From assembly GCA_013398275.1 (NCBI GenBank), contig VZSE01008982.1, forward strand, positions 583,672-647,671: a stretch of 64,000 nt of DNA. Reading direction: 5' to 3'. Shown here piece after piece: positions 36,966 through 49,833 of this stretch (positions are counted from its first letter, which is position 1; every line of letters begins with the position of its first letter). Source of the DNA: Promerops cafer. Its lineage: Eukaryota > Chordata > Aves > Passeriformes > Nectariniidae. Made by a program: the position numbers and the translations under genes. The notes below the pieces were generated by a model that was not told the DNA's origin, did not search any database, and saw nothing but the letters and a program-made list of their open reading frames with translations.

Positions 36966-39660
36966 TTAGGTGGGATACTATTTGGGTTGTTACAAGGTTA
37001 TAATAAGTCACAATAAGATTATAGATAATGGCTGGAACATTGTTTTATATAATAAAGGATTGTCTAACTAAATAAATACTCCTTGTGTTTGTCATCATCT
37101 GATTCAATCATTGGTTTGTGGAAATTGAACCTTCACTTCCTGTAACCATCAGGAGGCATGAACAGGTATAGGACACAATTCATGATCAAAGTTAGAGAGT
37201 GACTCAGAACAACAAAGAAAGACAGTACAAAAATCCCTTACCAGACAAGAGTTTGTTTCAGGGACATCCATCTGGAAGAAGATGTTCTCCAGGAAACATA
37301 ATTAGCCCCTTTTTTGTCCTGCTTTAATATTTCATTTTTATATAATGTGAGACAACTCAAACCAGGACACTCTCTGCTTGCCTCCCAGACAGCAAAGCTT
37401 GGAGATGAGCTATCATCTGGGAGATCAAATCCAAGTCATTCAGAGAAGGCATTTAAACCATTATTATTGCTGTGGGTTCTTAAAACCACCTGTCAGGGCC
37501 ATTTAACCCTGTTAGTCCCCTCCAGGTCTGGGCACCAGCTACAGTAATTCTCTTGGTGTATATTTTTTACCAATAAAGTCTGGGAAGTCTTCTCTAGAAT
37601 AAGAAAGAGAAATGTCAAAAGCTGATAATTTTCTCAAAATTTTGTTCTTGCTTTCCAGCCAGCCTTATCTGTGAGGCTGCCAACTGACCAGCTTAACACA
37701 GCACCTCAGCTGATTTGGGCCTTCCTGCTGGTATGAACAGCTCTCCAAAGAACGAGGGTGTTCAATCTTATCAGCAACTTCTGGCCAAAATGGCAACCTT
37801 ACACTTTCTCCTGCAGTTCCTCTCTAGCAGAACTGTCAAAATGCTTCTTGGAAGTGCTACTTCATCTTCTGGAAGTTTTCACTGCGATAATTCTCCTTTG
37901 TGAGATGAATTTCCACTTCCATTTCCACTTCCATTTCCTTGTCTTAGGCAATTACAGACACCAGATTAGACAAATGCCTTGGCTGTTTATCAAGGTACCT
38001 CCTGTCATTGTTTTGCTTGTTGATTGTGGGGTTTAGATTTTCTGTGCCCCCACCTCTGCACAAGGCTATAGGAGGGTTAAAGGACTGTGGAGGAGGCAAG
38101 CAGCACACACTTCACTCAGGCTATGTTCACATCGAAGCAAAGTGCTCATAAACACAATTTCTAATATTACACTGTGTAAAGCTTGTCAATGGTGCTTTTT
38201 AATGTAATGAGGTATTATATTGTCAATATGTGAATGAAACAAGTCAAAATTTCTTCCCTTCTATGTTTTTAATTGGGTTAAATGCAGTCCAGCTGGGGAA
38301 TGTGTGAATAAGTATGCCAAGCAGCTAAAACTACAAGGGAAAAAAATTCTAAGATTTAGGTTCTCATGTATCTCACACGTTGTCAGGAATTAATATCCTA
38401 GAAGGTGTCAGGCAAGTATATTTCCTGTTGAGTCTGGAATATTTTTCCTTTACTAAACACTTGGAATCTGGCGCTGAAACATTCCCCATTGTGCTTACAT
38501 GACAAATAGAAACCAAATAAAGTGTCTTGACTACTTTAAAATTAGACACTACTCCAGGGGTTCTGCAGCTGCTTGGGAAATTTTACATTATGGACATTTT
38601 GCATCTAGATTTGGGCCAGAAAAGCCCCAATCCACTGGAGTGAATGGGAAATTCCACAAAGGTTGAAGACATGTTACACACAACTCCATTACTAATCCTC
38701 ACCATTTAGTGTGAAAGGCACCAACCAAGGAGGTGGAGGAAGAAGCCATCAGGTCTTCTGAAGGAAAGGAAGGGGAATAATTTAGTTAGGGAAGGGGAAG
38801 AATTTGGAAAGAATTGATCAAACAGGGAGGAAAACCAACCACCCAACAGGCCAGGTTACAGCTTTCCTGTCTTAGAGGGGGTAGAAACTCTGAAACAATG
38901 TTGAGGCACAAAGCTGACTTTTTCTTAGGCCATTTTATTTTAGTTTTCCTGCGGTATCCTCAGACTCATTGCTGCAGGCTCCTTCTCTGGGAAATGGATT
39001 TAATTTTTTATCCATGATCCAAAGGGTTTGTGAACATTACCACATAAATTTTCAAGCCTACAGTGGCTGAGGAACTGATGTGTTGCACATCAAGCCACCA
39101 GTGACCAGGCTATCAGGCCTCCGAGTGTGCCCATGTGCTGTTTCCAAAACCTGCACTCTCACAGGCCATGATGTATTCCTGGCTCCTGGGTGCATGATAC
39201 ATGCAACTGTCTTAGAATATTCTCACTCTGATTTCAGACCTCTGTATTCAGAAATAGTTTCCCAGAAAAATTTGGAACAGTGGACACTTTGCTTCCTTTT
39301 TTTTTTTTCCAAAATTCAGAGGTAATTATGTCCTTTTCTCAGTAGCTTTCTTTCAAAACAAGGAAACAGTAATCTGGGGTATTTGTGCTGACAGACTTGG
39401 CAGCCTTATGTTTACATGGGCTGTAAGAATTCCTTTCAACTTGAGGCTTCAGTCCTTATTAGATAAAAATTAAAATGTTCTCTGAAGAAGGATAGTTTGA
39501 CAACCCAGTCAGCCCCTGTAGTGTGACACTATGACCAACCACCATGTCCTGCTGAAAGGCTTTGTCTACACAAAGTATGGAATATTTGGCTTGGGTAGAA
39601 CACAGGACTGTCCCAGCTATTCAGCTGCAAGGCTGCTCCTGGCTTGTGTGTGGCTGCCTT
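36966..39660. other. Unique non-coding stretch, no gene seen
   Basis: No coding or mobile-element signal. A 12-bp unit TTTCCACTTCCA is repeated 2.4 times at 37910-37938. Short frames show no domain. Confidence 0.65.
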
Positions 39661-39704
39661 GAGAGAGAGGAGAGGAGAGGAGAGGAGAGGAGAGGAGAGA
39701 GGAG
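39661..39704. repeat. (AGAGG)n pentanucleotide microsatellite
   Basis: About seven units of AGAGG bounded by GAGAGAGAGG and GAGAGAGGAG. It is the second purine-only pentanucleotide array in the window. Confidence 0.95.
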
Positions 39705-41577
39705 TAGAGGTCATATGCATACTTTACTCTTTCATAGGAGATTCTTTTATTGTGCATCTGAATCATCCCTACAAAGTTCCTTAGTTTTGCTGCTACTGAA
39801 ATTCTGAAGTAACCCCATAAATGGCAAATGGCCCAGGATCTCTGCTGCTTTATGTCTTGCAGATAATCATCTTCTACCCTGCAAGGTGCATGAAGAATTG
39901 TCCCAGAGCAGGGCTGTAGCATCTAGCACTCATTTCTTTCAGGTATAATTCACTGTGCAAAATGCAATGCAGGGGAGAAGCCTTCCCAGAGGAGTTGTTC
40001 AGGTGTAAAACTGGTCCAAGAGAAAACTGGCTCAAGCCATACAGATTTAAATTAGAATGAAAGGGTTATGAATACCAAATGACTTTTCAAATGAATGGTT
40101 CAGAAAATCTCACCTTCCATAAGGTTTACTCATCCTTTATCTTTAGGGAATAGATTTTATTATTTCTGATAATAATCCCTCTGTTAAGGGAGATTGCGAG
40201 GTAGACAGGGAAAAGGGAATTTAAAAAGGGAAGAAGCAGATAATTGTTTTCTTGTTCTCTTGCCTGAAGAAAACTTTTTCATTTTGTTTTTTTACTACAG
40301 ACAATGGAAAAGCTGGAGAAACCAGAAGCTGATGTTATTTTTTTTTTTTTCTTCTACACCAAACCTTGCACTATAATGGGAGAAAAACTAAATTAGCAGT
40401 TTTTCATTAATAAGATCTATGGTTGCATTTAATAGTTTGACTAAATTGTGTTTCACAAAAGGAATGCTAAATTTACTGACAGGAAAACAACACAACTTTG
40501 TTCTCAGAGACTTTCTTCTTCAAAGGTCATTGATCTTTTTGACTGTATTTCCTTTGTGCTGTGTCTTCAGAGACAGATAACATGGGGGGCAGGGGCAGGA
40601 GCCAACATTCTTGTCAACTTTGCAAAATTTTGTTACAATATTTATTTTACTGAAGGTGACTTCTTGCTTCTTTAACTAAGAGATTTAATTCCATGAAAAA
40701 CCCCTCAGACAGTTATGGATCTTAGTAGCAACCACAGTAAATGTCGGATATTTTTCTTTGTAAATCAAGGCAAAGAGAAGAAAGAGAGATCTAGGTTCAG
40801 ATATTAACCATTCTTAAAAGTCTAATCACTTCATTTTTGTTACTGCTTAAGATAAGCACTTTAATGAAAACAAAAGCCAGATAACTGATTAACAGAAAAG
40901 TAGGCCTAGGTTATTGATAAAGCCTCAGAGGTGAAGTAATATATGTTATCCTAAATTTCTCTTACCTTGCATCTTCCTGGAGGCTGGCAGATGTGCACAT
41001 TTTGGAATGCCTCAGACCAAGGCATTACATGTCTGTGTCCTGGATTGCTCCTTCCACACTTCAAAGTAGGTAAGTTCATGTCTGTGAAATTCATCAATCA
41101 TTGTTTTGTGGATCAGATTAAAGGATCAGGCCTGTTCTCCAGGAACAGCAGTTTTTCTCACCTGTCTTTGTTCAAATTATCACTCCTCTTGGTCTTCCAC
41201 AGAGTGCCCAATATATTTGGGGGATACTCCTCAGACAGTAACTACATTGTCATTGTGCTGTATTTATCTGGTAGGCATTTGGGAACCTTCTGAAATTACC
41301 AGTCCTCTCTTTGCAGATTGCCACTATTGCTTTTGGTTTGATTGGTTGGTTGGGTGTTTTTTTTTAACAACAGACTTCCTTGCTCATGCACAATGTTTTA
41401 ATATTAGCTATTTTTCCTCTTTTTTCCTTCAGATAATGAAGAGGTGGCCCTCTTTGATGTTCAGGATTGTTTGAATACTGAATAGGTTTTGCACACATAA
41501 TTAAGTTCTTTCTCTGTGATTCACTTTTTACTTCAAATTTTGCTTTCAAAATGCTAGTAGTAGTACATGGGTTTTGG
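39705..41577. other. Unique non-coding stretch, no gene seen
   Basis: AT-rich with a T14 run near 40338-40351. The 122-codon frame at 41106-41474 has no recognisable domain. No repeat family is recognised. Confidence 0.65.
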
Positions 41578-41680
41578 CTGGGTTTTTTTTTGGGGGGGGG
41601 GTGTTGTTGGTGGTGGTTTTGGGGGTTTTTTGTTGTTGTTGTTGTTGTTTTTTGGGGTTTTTTTTTGTTGTTGTTGTTGC
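41578..41680. repeat. G/T-only tract with G10 run and (TTG)n arrays
   Basis: About 100 bases that are almost entirely G and T on the plus strand: T9, a G10 run (41592-41601), GGTGGTGG, a G5 run (41621-41625), (TTG)6, a G4 run (41654-41657), T9, and (TTG)5. The extreme strand asymmetry and the four or more G runs give G-quadruplex or R-loop potential. The apparent frames on both strands are low-complexity artefacts. Confidence 0.92.
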
Positions 41681-44507
41681 TTGGATATACCAAGCAGCCC
41701 ATTTATTCTAAATGATATTGTCGTTATCCACAAAAATTTCCTCTTCTCTATGCCATTTTCCCCACCACAGACAAGACTTACACTGGTGCCATTACAGAGA
41801 ACTGTAAAATACCAAGGAACCGGTTGACTGCTTCATTCTGCTAATTCAACAGCCCCAAGTCTCTAGGCAAGTCTGCACAATAATCAGCAACAGTTTTGGC
41901 ATAGGGAGAAGTGAAAATGCAGAATACAGGGCGTGGCATCACCTTCTTCACCCTGTGTTTGCCTTCCCACCCAGCAATGGCAGGTGACACAGTATGTAAC
42001 ATTAATTTCGTTAGTCATGGAGAAGACTCCGTCTTCACATTTTGGGCTCTACGAGGGACCTGAGGATGGACTCATCTTTCTTTCACCAATCATTGCAGCC
42101 ATCTCCTGTCATTACTCAGTTAATCCTCTTCACTCTCAAAAACTAAACATAGGTTCAGTTCTTCACACAACTATTCAATATATCAAAGAGTTCTGAAAGA
42201 TAATGCACATCTTTTCCAACAGAAACATCTACAAGGTAATCATATGCATCTGAACAAGCAATCAGACTTCCCGTGTAGCCAGAGAGAAGCAGGCAAGAGG
42301 TGATTCATCTCCTAAAGTAGAGAGCTAAAATAGACCAGATGATTCAGATCCCCCATGTACTTATTTCCCTTCATTGACTGTGCTTGGAGCTAAATCAGAA
42401 AGAGGTGTACATACATGGCAATGTGTAAAGGTGGGTGAAAATGGTCTCCCCAAGAGGATTTTAAATAGGGGTGGACTTGGCTCATCACTGGCACATTAAC
42501 TATATTTTAGATAAGTTTCCTGAGTTTGTGGGTAGACTGTCATCATTTGGGTCATCTAGCTTTCTTATAAATCTAATATATTTGCTAGTTATGAAAAGGA
42601 AGTTTAGATCTTCATCTCTAGTTAAACATGAACAGCAAAAATTCAAGTTTCCTTTTATTCAGAGATTGCACCCTGCAGGACAGAACTGCATGTTCCTGAC
42701 TAAATACCTTTCCAGAGGATTGAAGCATCCAGTAGCCTAGACAGCCATTTGTGTAGACAAAATTTACACATTATTAGTTCTTGTCTCCTCTTTGGCTGAA
42801 TATTCTTTTGTAACAGAGATGTTGCAGTTGGATATTTCATTTGCATACTTAAGGTTCCCTTGTCATACATGTACTTGTGCTCACACTTGTGCCCCTGCTT
42901 CTTCAAGTCTGCACCAGTGAAATTCCAAGGCTTCTGTTTTGGCTATCTGGTTTCTCCAGCTAGTCTTTTCTTGGTATTGTCTGTATCACAATTGTCATTA
43001 TTTCACATTAAAAATAATAAGAATATAATCAGCTGTGTAACTTCTCCATTTCAAATATTCATATCATCTGGCAACCAGTTAACTGGAGGGTGTTTCCTGC
43101 ACCAGATGGTTTAGGGGCTTTTCTGGATATATCCTCTAAAAGAATATGGAGTAGCAAAGCAGAGATCAGGATCTGTTACCTGTCCTTTTGTAGTTGATTC
43201 TCATTTCCTAAAGCACCTGCCTTTTGTGAAGGACACAATCCAGCTTCTCTTCCAGCTAGAAGCTGTGTTTGGTGAGATGGCTGCTGATTCGGGCCCTGCT
43301 GGAGCACTTTGATGTGCAAATGCTCTGATAAGACACCTTTCTCAAGGAGACTTTGGTAGGAAAAGCATAAGGATCCCTCCAAGGGCAGCTCAACAATAAG
43401 ACCATTAAATCTAAAGTATTACAACTGGGTCATGGGGAATAAGGTCGGAGATGCAAGGCTCTTGTAGAGCACGATGAATGTGAATGAGAGCCGAGACGCT
43501 GCAGACAGTGGCCATAAAAGCACGTTATCAGAACTAGTTTGTTACACAAACTAGCTGACACATCTCAAGGGTCAGTGTGGATATTTCAAGCATGAAAACT
43601 TGCTGAATGGGCAGTACACTGGTGAAATAGTACAAGGCTGAAAAAGATGCTTAATGATGGTTGAATAGTGTGTTCTCTTTATATATGGTTGAAGGTCTCA
43701 GTATGGAAGATCTACAGAGACATATTCACATCATAGTCATACAAGGGAAAAAAAAATACAAAGGAAAAAAATAAAGCAAGCCCTCCTGCTATCATTATAA
43801 GCCATAAAATGCACTGGCAACATTTTCTCTGCAAGCCGAGGCCTTTCTTCCAAACTGTGTGGAGGCAGATGAGGAGATGGAAGGGGGTAGAGAAACAGAT
43901 CATGTTCTTGTTAGCTTAATGATTTATGTCTAAGTTTGTTTGTCTTTGGTGTGATTAATTGCTTCCAATTATCTGCTTCCATATAGTCAGTTCTGTACAG
44001 AAAAGATGCATCCTTGTGGGTGGGATCTCTTATGTGTGGATGAATCAACCCTGAAAATGCCCCACTGATCTTTTGTCTGACAGATGGGACAGATTATTAG
44101 AAACTAAATCTGGGAAGGGAGAGAAGCAATCTGGGAGGGAGATAGACACAGAAGACCAGCCAGATTTTAATTTTTTTTTTCAGAATATTATAACTTTTTA
44201 TGTGGTCTTAATGCTAGTATACCTTTTCCTGCTCCCCACTCCTTGCTTTATTGATTGCACATGCCAAAAGCATAACTGCCTTGTATCCAGATTACAAACA
44301 TGGGAAAGGGAAAGGGTGGCTGGCTGACTGGAGTAAACTGGGGCCTAGTCTTGAGCCAGGGTACACACAAGCTGTGCTATCAAGCTCCTTGCATGGGAGA
44401 GCCTGTTACTGCTGAGCTCTGGGGTCTAGGAAACAACAGTCAAGACATGGGAAGCCAGGTCAGGGACTTGCCATCATTCTGTGGTGATGTGCAGGGCATT
44501 TTGTGGA
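41681..44507. other. Unique non-coding stretch, no gene seen
   Basis: Nothing coding. It holds a perfect 8-bp inverted repeat, CTAGTTTG (43534-43541) and CAAACTAG (43547-43554), with loop TTACA. Confidence 0.65.
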
Positions 44508-44640
44508 ATCCCAGAACCACAGAATCACTGAGGTTGGAAAAACCTCCAAGGTCATCAAATCCAACCTTTGGACATCACATCAGCTAAACCATAGGAGCAA
44601 GTGCCACACCAGTTGTTTCTTGAACACCTTCTCTTTGCAC
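44508..44640 (-). mobile_element. CR1 LINE fragment, 3' end only, minus strand
   Basis: Plus-strand ACCACAGAATCACTGAGGTTGG, AAAAACCTCCAAGGTCATCA and AATCCAACC are the reverse-complemented CR1 3' terminus. The text then follows the CR1 3' region (ACTAAACCATAGG...AGTGCCACAC) and fades near GAACACCTTC. A short, strongly 5'-truncated copy. Confidence 0.9.
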
Positions 44641-47194
44641 AGCGAGGCCAGACCGGTGTCTTGCTCTGGTTTGTTCTTCAGTGGACAGGAAGGAATTGTT
44701 GGTGAAATTCCAAAGTGGGGGTTTGTTTCAGAAATTTGAGACCTTGTAGACATAAAGAGGTGAGATTGTAAAACAACAGTTTTGTTTCTCATGTCCTACT
44801 GAAGGACGGGGAAAGGACTGATGTAGCTTTGCTGATTTCTGGGTTTTATATCTGCTTTGAGTATGTCCTGAGACGTGATGAGGATTAAGCACTGTTTCAG
44901 TCACTTTGTCTTGATGCTTCTGGAATTTTCTCACTACTGTTGCTTCTGGCTTTTCCAGTGACCTACATTTATCTTTGCTTTTGCCCTTCTGCTAGGAATG
45001 TAACAATGTTTCCCTGGATGCCTTGTCTCCCTCACCCATCCAACCTTCCCTCAAGGTGCTGTTCATTCACTTGTATTTTATCAGATACTATTAACCACAA
45101 AAAATCACCATGAGCTGGGGATTTTTCACTTTCTTTATATCAGGGAGGTGCATCTGTAATGTAACAGGATTGTATGTCAGGCCTGATAAGGAGACCAGAA
45201 CTTCTCTGTTTCAATTCCAAATGCATTATAGGCAAAATTCTAACTCTGATAGAAATATGCTTGAATGTAACTCAGGGTAAAATTTAGCCTGTGGTATAAC
45301 CTTCCTGTCAGAGACAACAATTTACCACCTAGTTTGTGGATAGCATGAAATTAAGCAGAACCACTATCCTAAACTGTAATAAAATAAATCTATTGACATC
45401 CAAACTATGTATTATGCATATGTAGTCTATTATCCTGAGGCAAAAATGCACAGAGGTTTGACAGCAACCTAATGAAGGAATGCAAAAGAAATAGGATTTA
45501 AATAAAAATCTGCAAAAGGACAGAAAATGCACCTGATAGCCAAAGGGCTGCTTCTCTTTAAGATCTGTTTCAAGCAAGTGCAGTTCTGGGAGCAGAAGAG
45601 GAGTTATGGGAGTGTGATGAGGAAGATTAAGGGGAAATGAATGAGGGTGATTGAGAAGGATGAAGGTTTTTGTTAGGAAATGAGTGCCAGGGCTGCAGGA
45701 GATGATGCTGCAGAAGCAGTCAGAGCACAAAATGAGTCCATGTGATAGAGTGGGGAGAAGGGAGGAAGTGCTGATCTTCCACACTGAGGACAGCAGTGAG
45801 GTGATGAAGGGAGTCAGTGCTCGTGGTGAGTAGGACAGGCTGTTGGTTTAAGGAAATCCTGTTTGGTAATTTCACCAAGGAACCACTGCAGCAATTCCTC
45901 CTTTGCCAGCCAGCTGGGTTCATGGATGGACATTGAGCTGACACAAAGGCTACATTAGAGAGTAGGAACAATCCTGACTAGGCAATGAGAGATTGACCAG
46001 CTCCCACTGGAACGAGGGCAGGAACAAACATCCACATCCTGGGGAGCTCTCGGAAGATGTATTTACAGGTCCTCTCCAGACTGCAGCCTGCCATCTTAAG
46101 ATTATTCTTTCATTTTTCTCTTTGAACTCTTAGTAACAGAGGAGAGGAAAAAGTGTTGGGATCCCATCTTGAAGAAAAAAGACTATCAGTCTAGTCTCAA
46201 GGAATGTGGGTTTTCTTCCTTAAAAAAAAAACAAACCCAGCTCTCACTAATCATTTTTAGCCATCTAACTTACTTATTTAAAAGTTAGCAACCATCAGAA
46301 TTACCATGCTTAATCTAAAATGTGTCAACATGCTGAAACCTACTGGGATTTTGCAATTTATTTTTAATGTGTAAATTGTCTTTGAGAATTAAGGGTACTG
46401 TGATGTTCATAAAAAGCATGTTTTTACTATATCTGGAGAAATAGAGCTAAATAATAAATTAAAGCCTTTCTACAAAAACATTAATTTTTGCATGCATTTG
46501 TTTGTAAAGCTCTCTTATTTGTAAGCAATGATAAAAACTATTCTGCACACTTTCTTTTTTGATAGTGAGATGAGAAAAACATAATAGGAAAATAAAATTA
46601 AATTATATTTCATTACTGATGACAACCTGAATAAAACATGGAAAGAGCATTACCAGGCTTCAAAAACTTCTGGCACCTTGACAACAAACAGAACAAATCT
46701 ATATCTACTTAAAAGCTCCCACACATTAAAGTACCCCAAAATAATAATCTCCTTTTCTGTAGCTGCAAACTAGATGAACTGGCAGTGAACAAAAGGAAAG
46801 CATTTCCTCTTGAATTTTTCATAAGAGCTGTCTTTCAAAAGAAGTATATCACATAGCCTTCCTTACTTCATTTCATACCAGGGCACACCCCAATGCTGCA
46901 CTTAAAATGCTTAGAAACCTCTCTGGGGCAAAGAGCCCCTGGGCATCCAATTTCAATCACATGTAGTCTTCATCAAGACTAATCTAGATCAGGAGTAAAC
47001 AACATACAAAGACAGGGCATTCTTACTGATACATGAGCCTTTGTTTGCTCTGAAAGCAACACAGGATGCAATGCAGCATAGAGACCAAAGTTGGATAGCC
47101 CTCCAGGCAGCTCAAAACTTTGATATGGCCTTCACTGTGCTCCCAATAAAGCTGTCCGCCTTTTTAGACACAGTTTTAAGGGATGGATGCAGGA
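44641..47194. other. Unique non-coding stretch, no gene seen
   Basis: The 151-codon minus-strand frame at 45329-45784 is rich in Leu, Phe, Ser and Cys with no recognisable domain, and is probably chance. The AT-rich interval 46260-46680 is nearly CpG-free and could be constrained, but I can show only its composition and a forkhead-like TTGTTTGTAAA at 46498-46508. Confidence 0.6.
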
Positions 47195-47730
47195 TCCTTC
47201 GACTCTGCTCAGTACTGATGCTACAAATTTAGAGTGCTGTGTCCAGTGCTGAGCTCCCCAGGACAAGAGAGTTTTGTATGTCCTGAAGCAAGTCCAATGA
47301 GGGGTTACAAAGATATTTAAGGGACTGGAGCATCTGACATATAAGAAGAGGTTGTAAGAGAAGGGATGGCTCAGAGGCAACCAGAGAAAAGAAGACTCAG
47401 AGGGAATTTTATCCATGTGTACAAGTACCTGAGTGGGGAGTGTGGGGGTTGTAATGAAGAGGGAGCCAGGCTGTTCTCAGTTGTACTCACTGAAAGGACA
47501 AGAGCAAATAGACACATGTTGACACACAGGAAAGAAAAAACATTTTTAGTGTGAGGATGACTAAGAATGGAAATATTATGCCCAGAGCTGTGGAGTCTCA
47601 GTTCTTGGATATATTCAAAACCCAGCTGGGCATAGCCCTGAACAGCCTGGTTTAGCTAACCTGGATTTGAGCAGGGTGTGGGCTAGACAATCTCCAGAGG
47701 TCACTCCCAACCTCGGCAATTGTGTGATAC
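47195..47730 (+). mobile_element. CR1 LINE fragment, plus strand
   Basis: GAGTGCTGTGTCCAGTGCTG, ACTGGAGCATCTGACATATA, GTACCTGAGTGGGGAGTGTG and AGGTCACTCCCAACCTCGGC are in CR1 order for the region upstream of and through the 3' untranslated region. The element ends near TGTGTGATAC, a degraded form of the CR1 terminal octamers. It is more diverged than the other plus-strand copies, and its left edge is uncertain by some tens of bases. Confidence 0.88.
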
Positions 47731-48842
47731 CAAAGCAGCAAAGACTGTAGTAGCTGTTTTCCTGTAGAATGTGGCTCATCATCCAGAGAAACTGTTCTGG
47801 GAGTGCAGCAGCTCTGAAAAATACACCTTACCCCAAGAGCTGCTGGACTCAGTACAGTGGTAGTGGTGAGAACTCTGCTGCTTTCTATAACTTCCAAAAG
47901 TACTTCAGAAGATGGTAAAATCCTCTGAGCAGAGATCCTGTTTTGCTTTGTAGACTCTGCCCATTTTTCAGGGTCATCAAGGCACATGTTGTGCTTCAGT
48001 AAATAATGTATAGTCAGTTGAGAGCCACAGAATGAGCAAGAGTCACAGAGCAAATCTGAAACCTTCAGTGTCCTTGCCAGAATCTCTTTTAGGACAAAAA
48101 CAAAACAGCTCCAGAAGAGGTCAGTTAAGGAAAACTTTTATTTTGTTGAAAGATTTGCTCTGGCATAGAGTGTAACTTTGAAAGAAGAATAACAGGCTTT
48201 ATGTTGTGTTTAAGAGATTCAAATATAAGCATTCCTTAAAAAGAAATAAAGACACATATCCTCAAAATGTTAGCTAATATTTTTTCAAGTCCTTAAAAAA
48301 GTTTAGTCGCTGTAAAAGTGAACAGAAAAGATTATTTTTCCATTTCAACATTCCTAATCTGGGTTAATAGAAAAGTTAGAGAGGTTTCAATTAAGTTTAA
48401 ACAGTCCCAGAAGGTTGTTTCAAACAATGAAAGTTTTCTTCTTCCCTTTCACCCTCTTTTGGCTTTCTTGGTTGCTCATGATATTTTAACTCTTCCCTGA
48501 AGTTCTCTGTGAGCCCCATTGCCCATGTTAAGGCCTCGTAACATCCTATAGTCACTGCCCATGCTGTGATTTTGATCACATCAGAGGGTCCTAAATGAGA
48601 CAACATGAAAATTTGTATCTCTTAAGAATTGAGTATTCCTGTAGAGTATCTAAAAGAGTGCACAGCCAACCTCACAGTCTAACAGATCAACCTCTGAGTC
48701 TTTAAACAGAAAACTCTAAAAAATGAGGATGTGAAATCAGGAATACATCTAAATATCAGGATGTATGATCCACACCCAACTGTGGATCTTCACTGATAAT
48801 TTTTCTTTCTCTCTTTGAGTATTTATTTTCTCAATTATTTAT
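47731..48842. other. Unique non-coding stretch, no gene seen
   Basis: No coding frame with a domain; the minus-strand frame at 47652-48053 is partly antisense CR1. No repeat family is recognised before the target duplication of the next LTR. Confidence 0.6.
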
Positions 48843-48847
48843 TTTGT
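48843..48847. repeat. Left target-site duplication TTTGT
   Basis: TTTGT directly precedes the LTR start TGTATTGGG, and the same five bases follow the LTR end at 50228-50232. The motif is of low complexity, but its position exactly at both LTR ends is what supports it. Confidence 0.75.
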
Positions 48848-49457
48848 TGTATTGGGTTTGTGTGATAAGGTTTTATGGGAGGGACAGGGTGAGAAGCTGC
48901 CAGAAGTTCTCCCCCATGTCCAACAGAGCCAATGCCAACTGTCTGCAAGACAGATCTGCTACTGGCCAAGGGTGAGCCCATCAGGAATGATAGTGATGCC
49001 TCTGTGATAACATGTTTAAGAAGGAAAAAAGTTATTGCACAGTTTGCAGCTACAGCCAGGGAAGAGCAGAGTGAGAACATGTGAGAGGAACATCTCTGCA
49101 GACACCCAGGTCAGTGGAGCAGGTGGGGCAGGAGATGCTCAAGACACTGCAGCCACTGGAGCAGCCCAGGGAGAGGCAGCTCTGCCCTGCAGGCCAGGGA
49201 GGCCCATGGGGATGCAGAGATCCACCTGCAGCCCACGGAGGACCCTGCTGGAGCAGGGGGATGCCTGAAGGAGGCTGTGACCCCGTGGGAGGCCTGTGCT
49301 GGAGCAGGGTCCTGGCAGAGACCTGTGGCTCTGTGGAGAGAAGAGCCCAGGCTGGAGCAGCCTAAGACTGACCCTGTGGAAGAGTGACCCACATTGCAGC
49401 AGTTTGGGGAGGACTGCTGCCCATGAAATGGATTCAGTTTGGAGTATTTCTTGGAGT

Positions 49458-49829
49458 ACTGTCTCCTGTGGGAGGGACCCCACTGTGCAGCAGGGGAATG
49501 ACTCCTCTCCCTGAGCAGGGGCAGGAACAACATGTGATGAACTGACCATAACCCCCATTCCCTGTCTCCCTGCATGTTGGGGGAGGAGGAAAGGCTGGGA
49601 AGAAGTGAGGGGTGGGGAGAAGGTATTTTTGCTCTGATTTTCTTAGTAATAAATTCAGTTAATATCCCCAAGCTGAGCCTGTTTTTCCAGTGATGGTATG
49701 TGGGGAGTGATCTATCCTGGTCCTTATCTCAACCCATGAACCCTTCATTTTATTTTCTCTCCCCTGTCCAGCTCTGGAAGGGAGTGATAGAGAGGCTTTT
49801 GGGGGTCCAGGTCAGGTCAACCTGCTACA
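49458..49829 (+). repeat. LTR 3' segment, tandem copy 1
   Basis: Runs from ACTGTCTCCTGTGGGAGGG to GGTCAACCTGCTACA. It contains the AATAAA signal, CCTTATCTCAACCCATGA and CTCCCCTGTCCAGCTC, all of which recur in copy 2. Confidence 0.85.
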
Positions 49830-49833
49830 GGGG

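Noticed and set aside
35621..39704. CRISPR-like array from regularly spaced repeats
   Set aside because: The repeats are contiguous pentanucleotides without spacers, in a eukaryotic genome.
45329..45784. 151-codon minus-strand open frame
   Set aside because: Hydrophobic, Ser- and Cys-rich composition as expected from antisense of purine-rich DNA; no domain, no promoter or splice context.
49111..49671. 186-codon minus-strand open frame
   Set aside because: Lies wholly antisense inside the GC-rich modules of the composite LTR; a shadow of the repeat.
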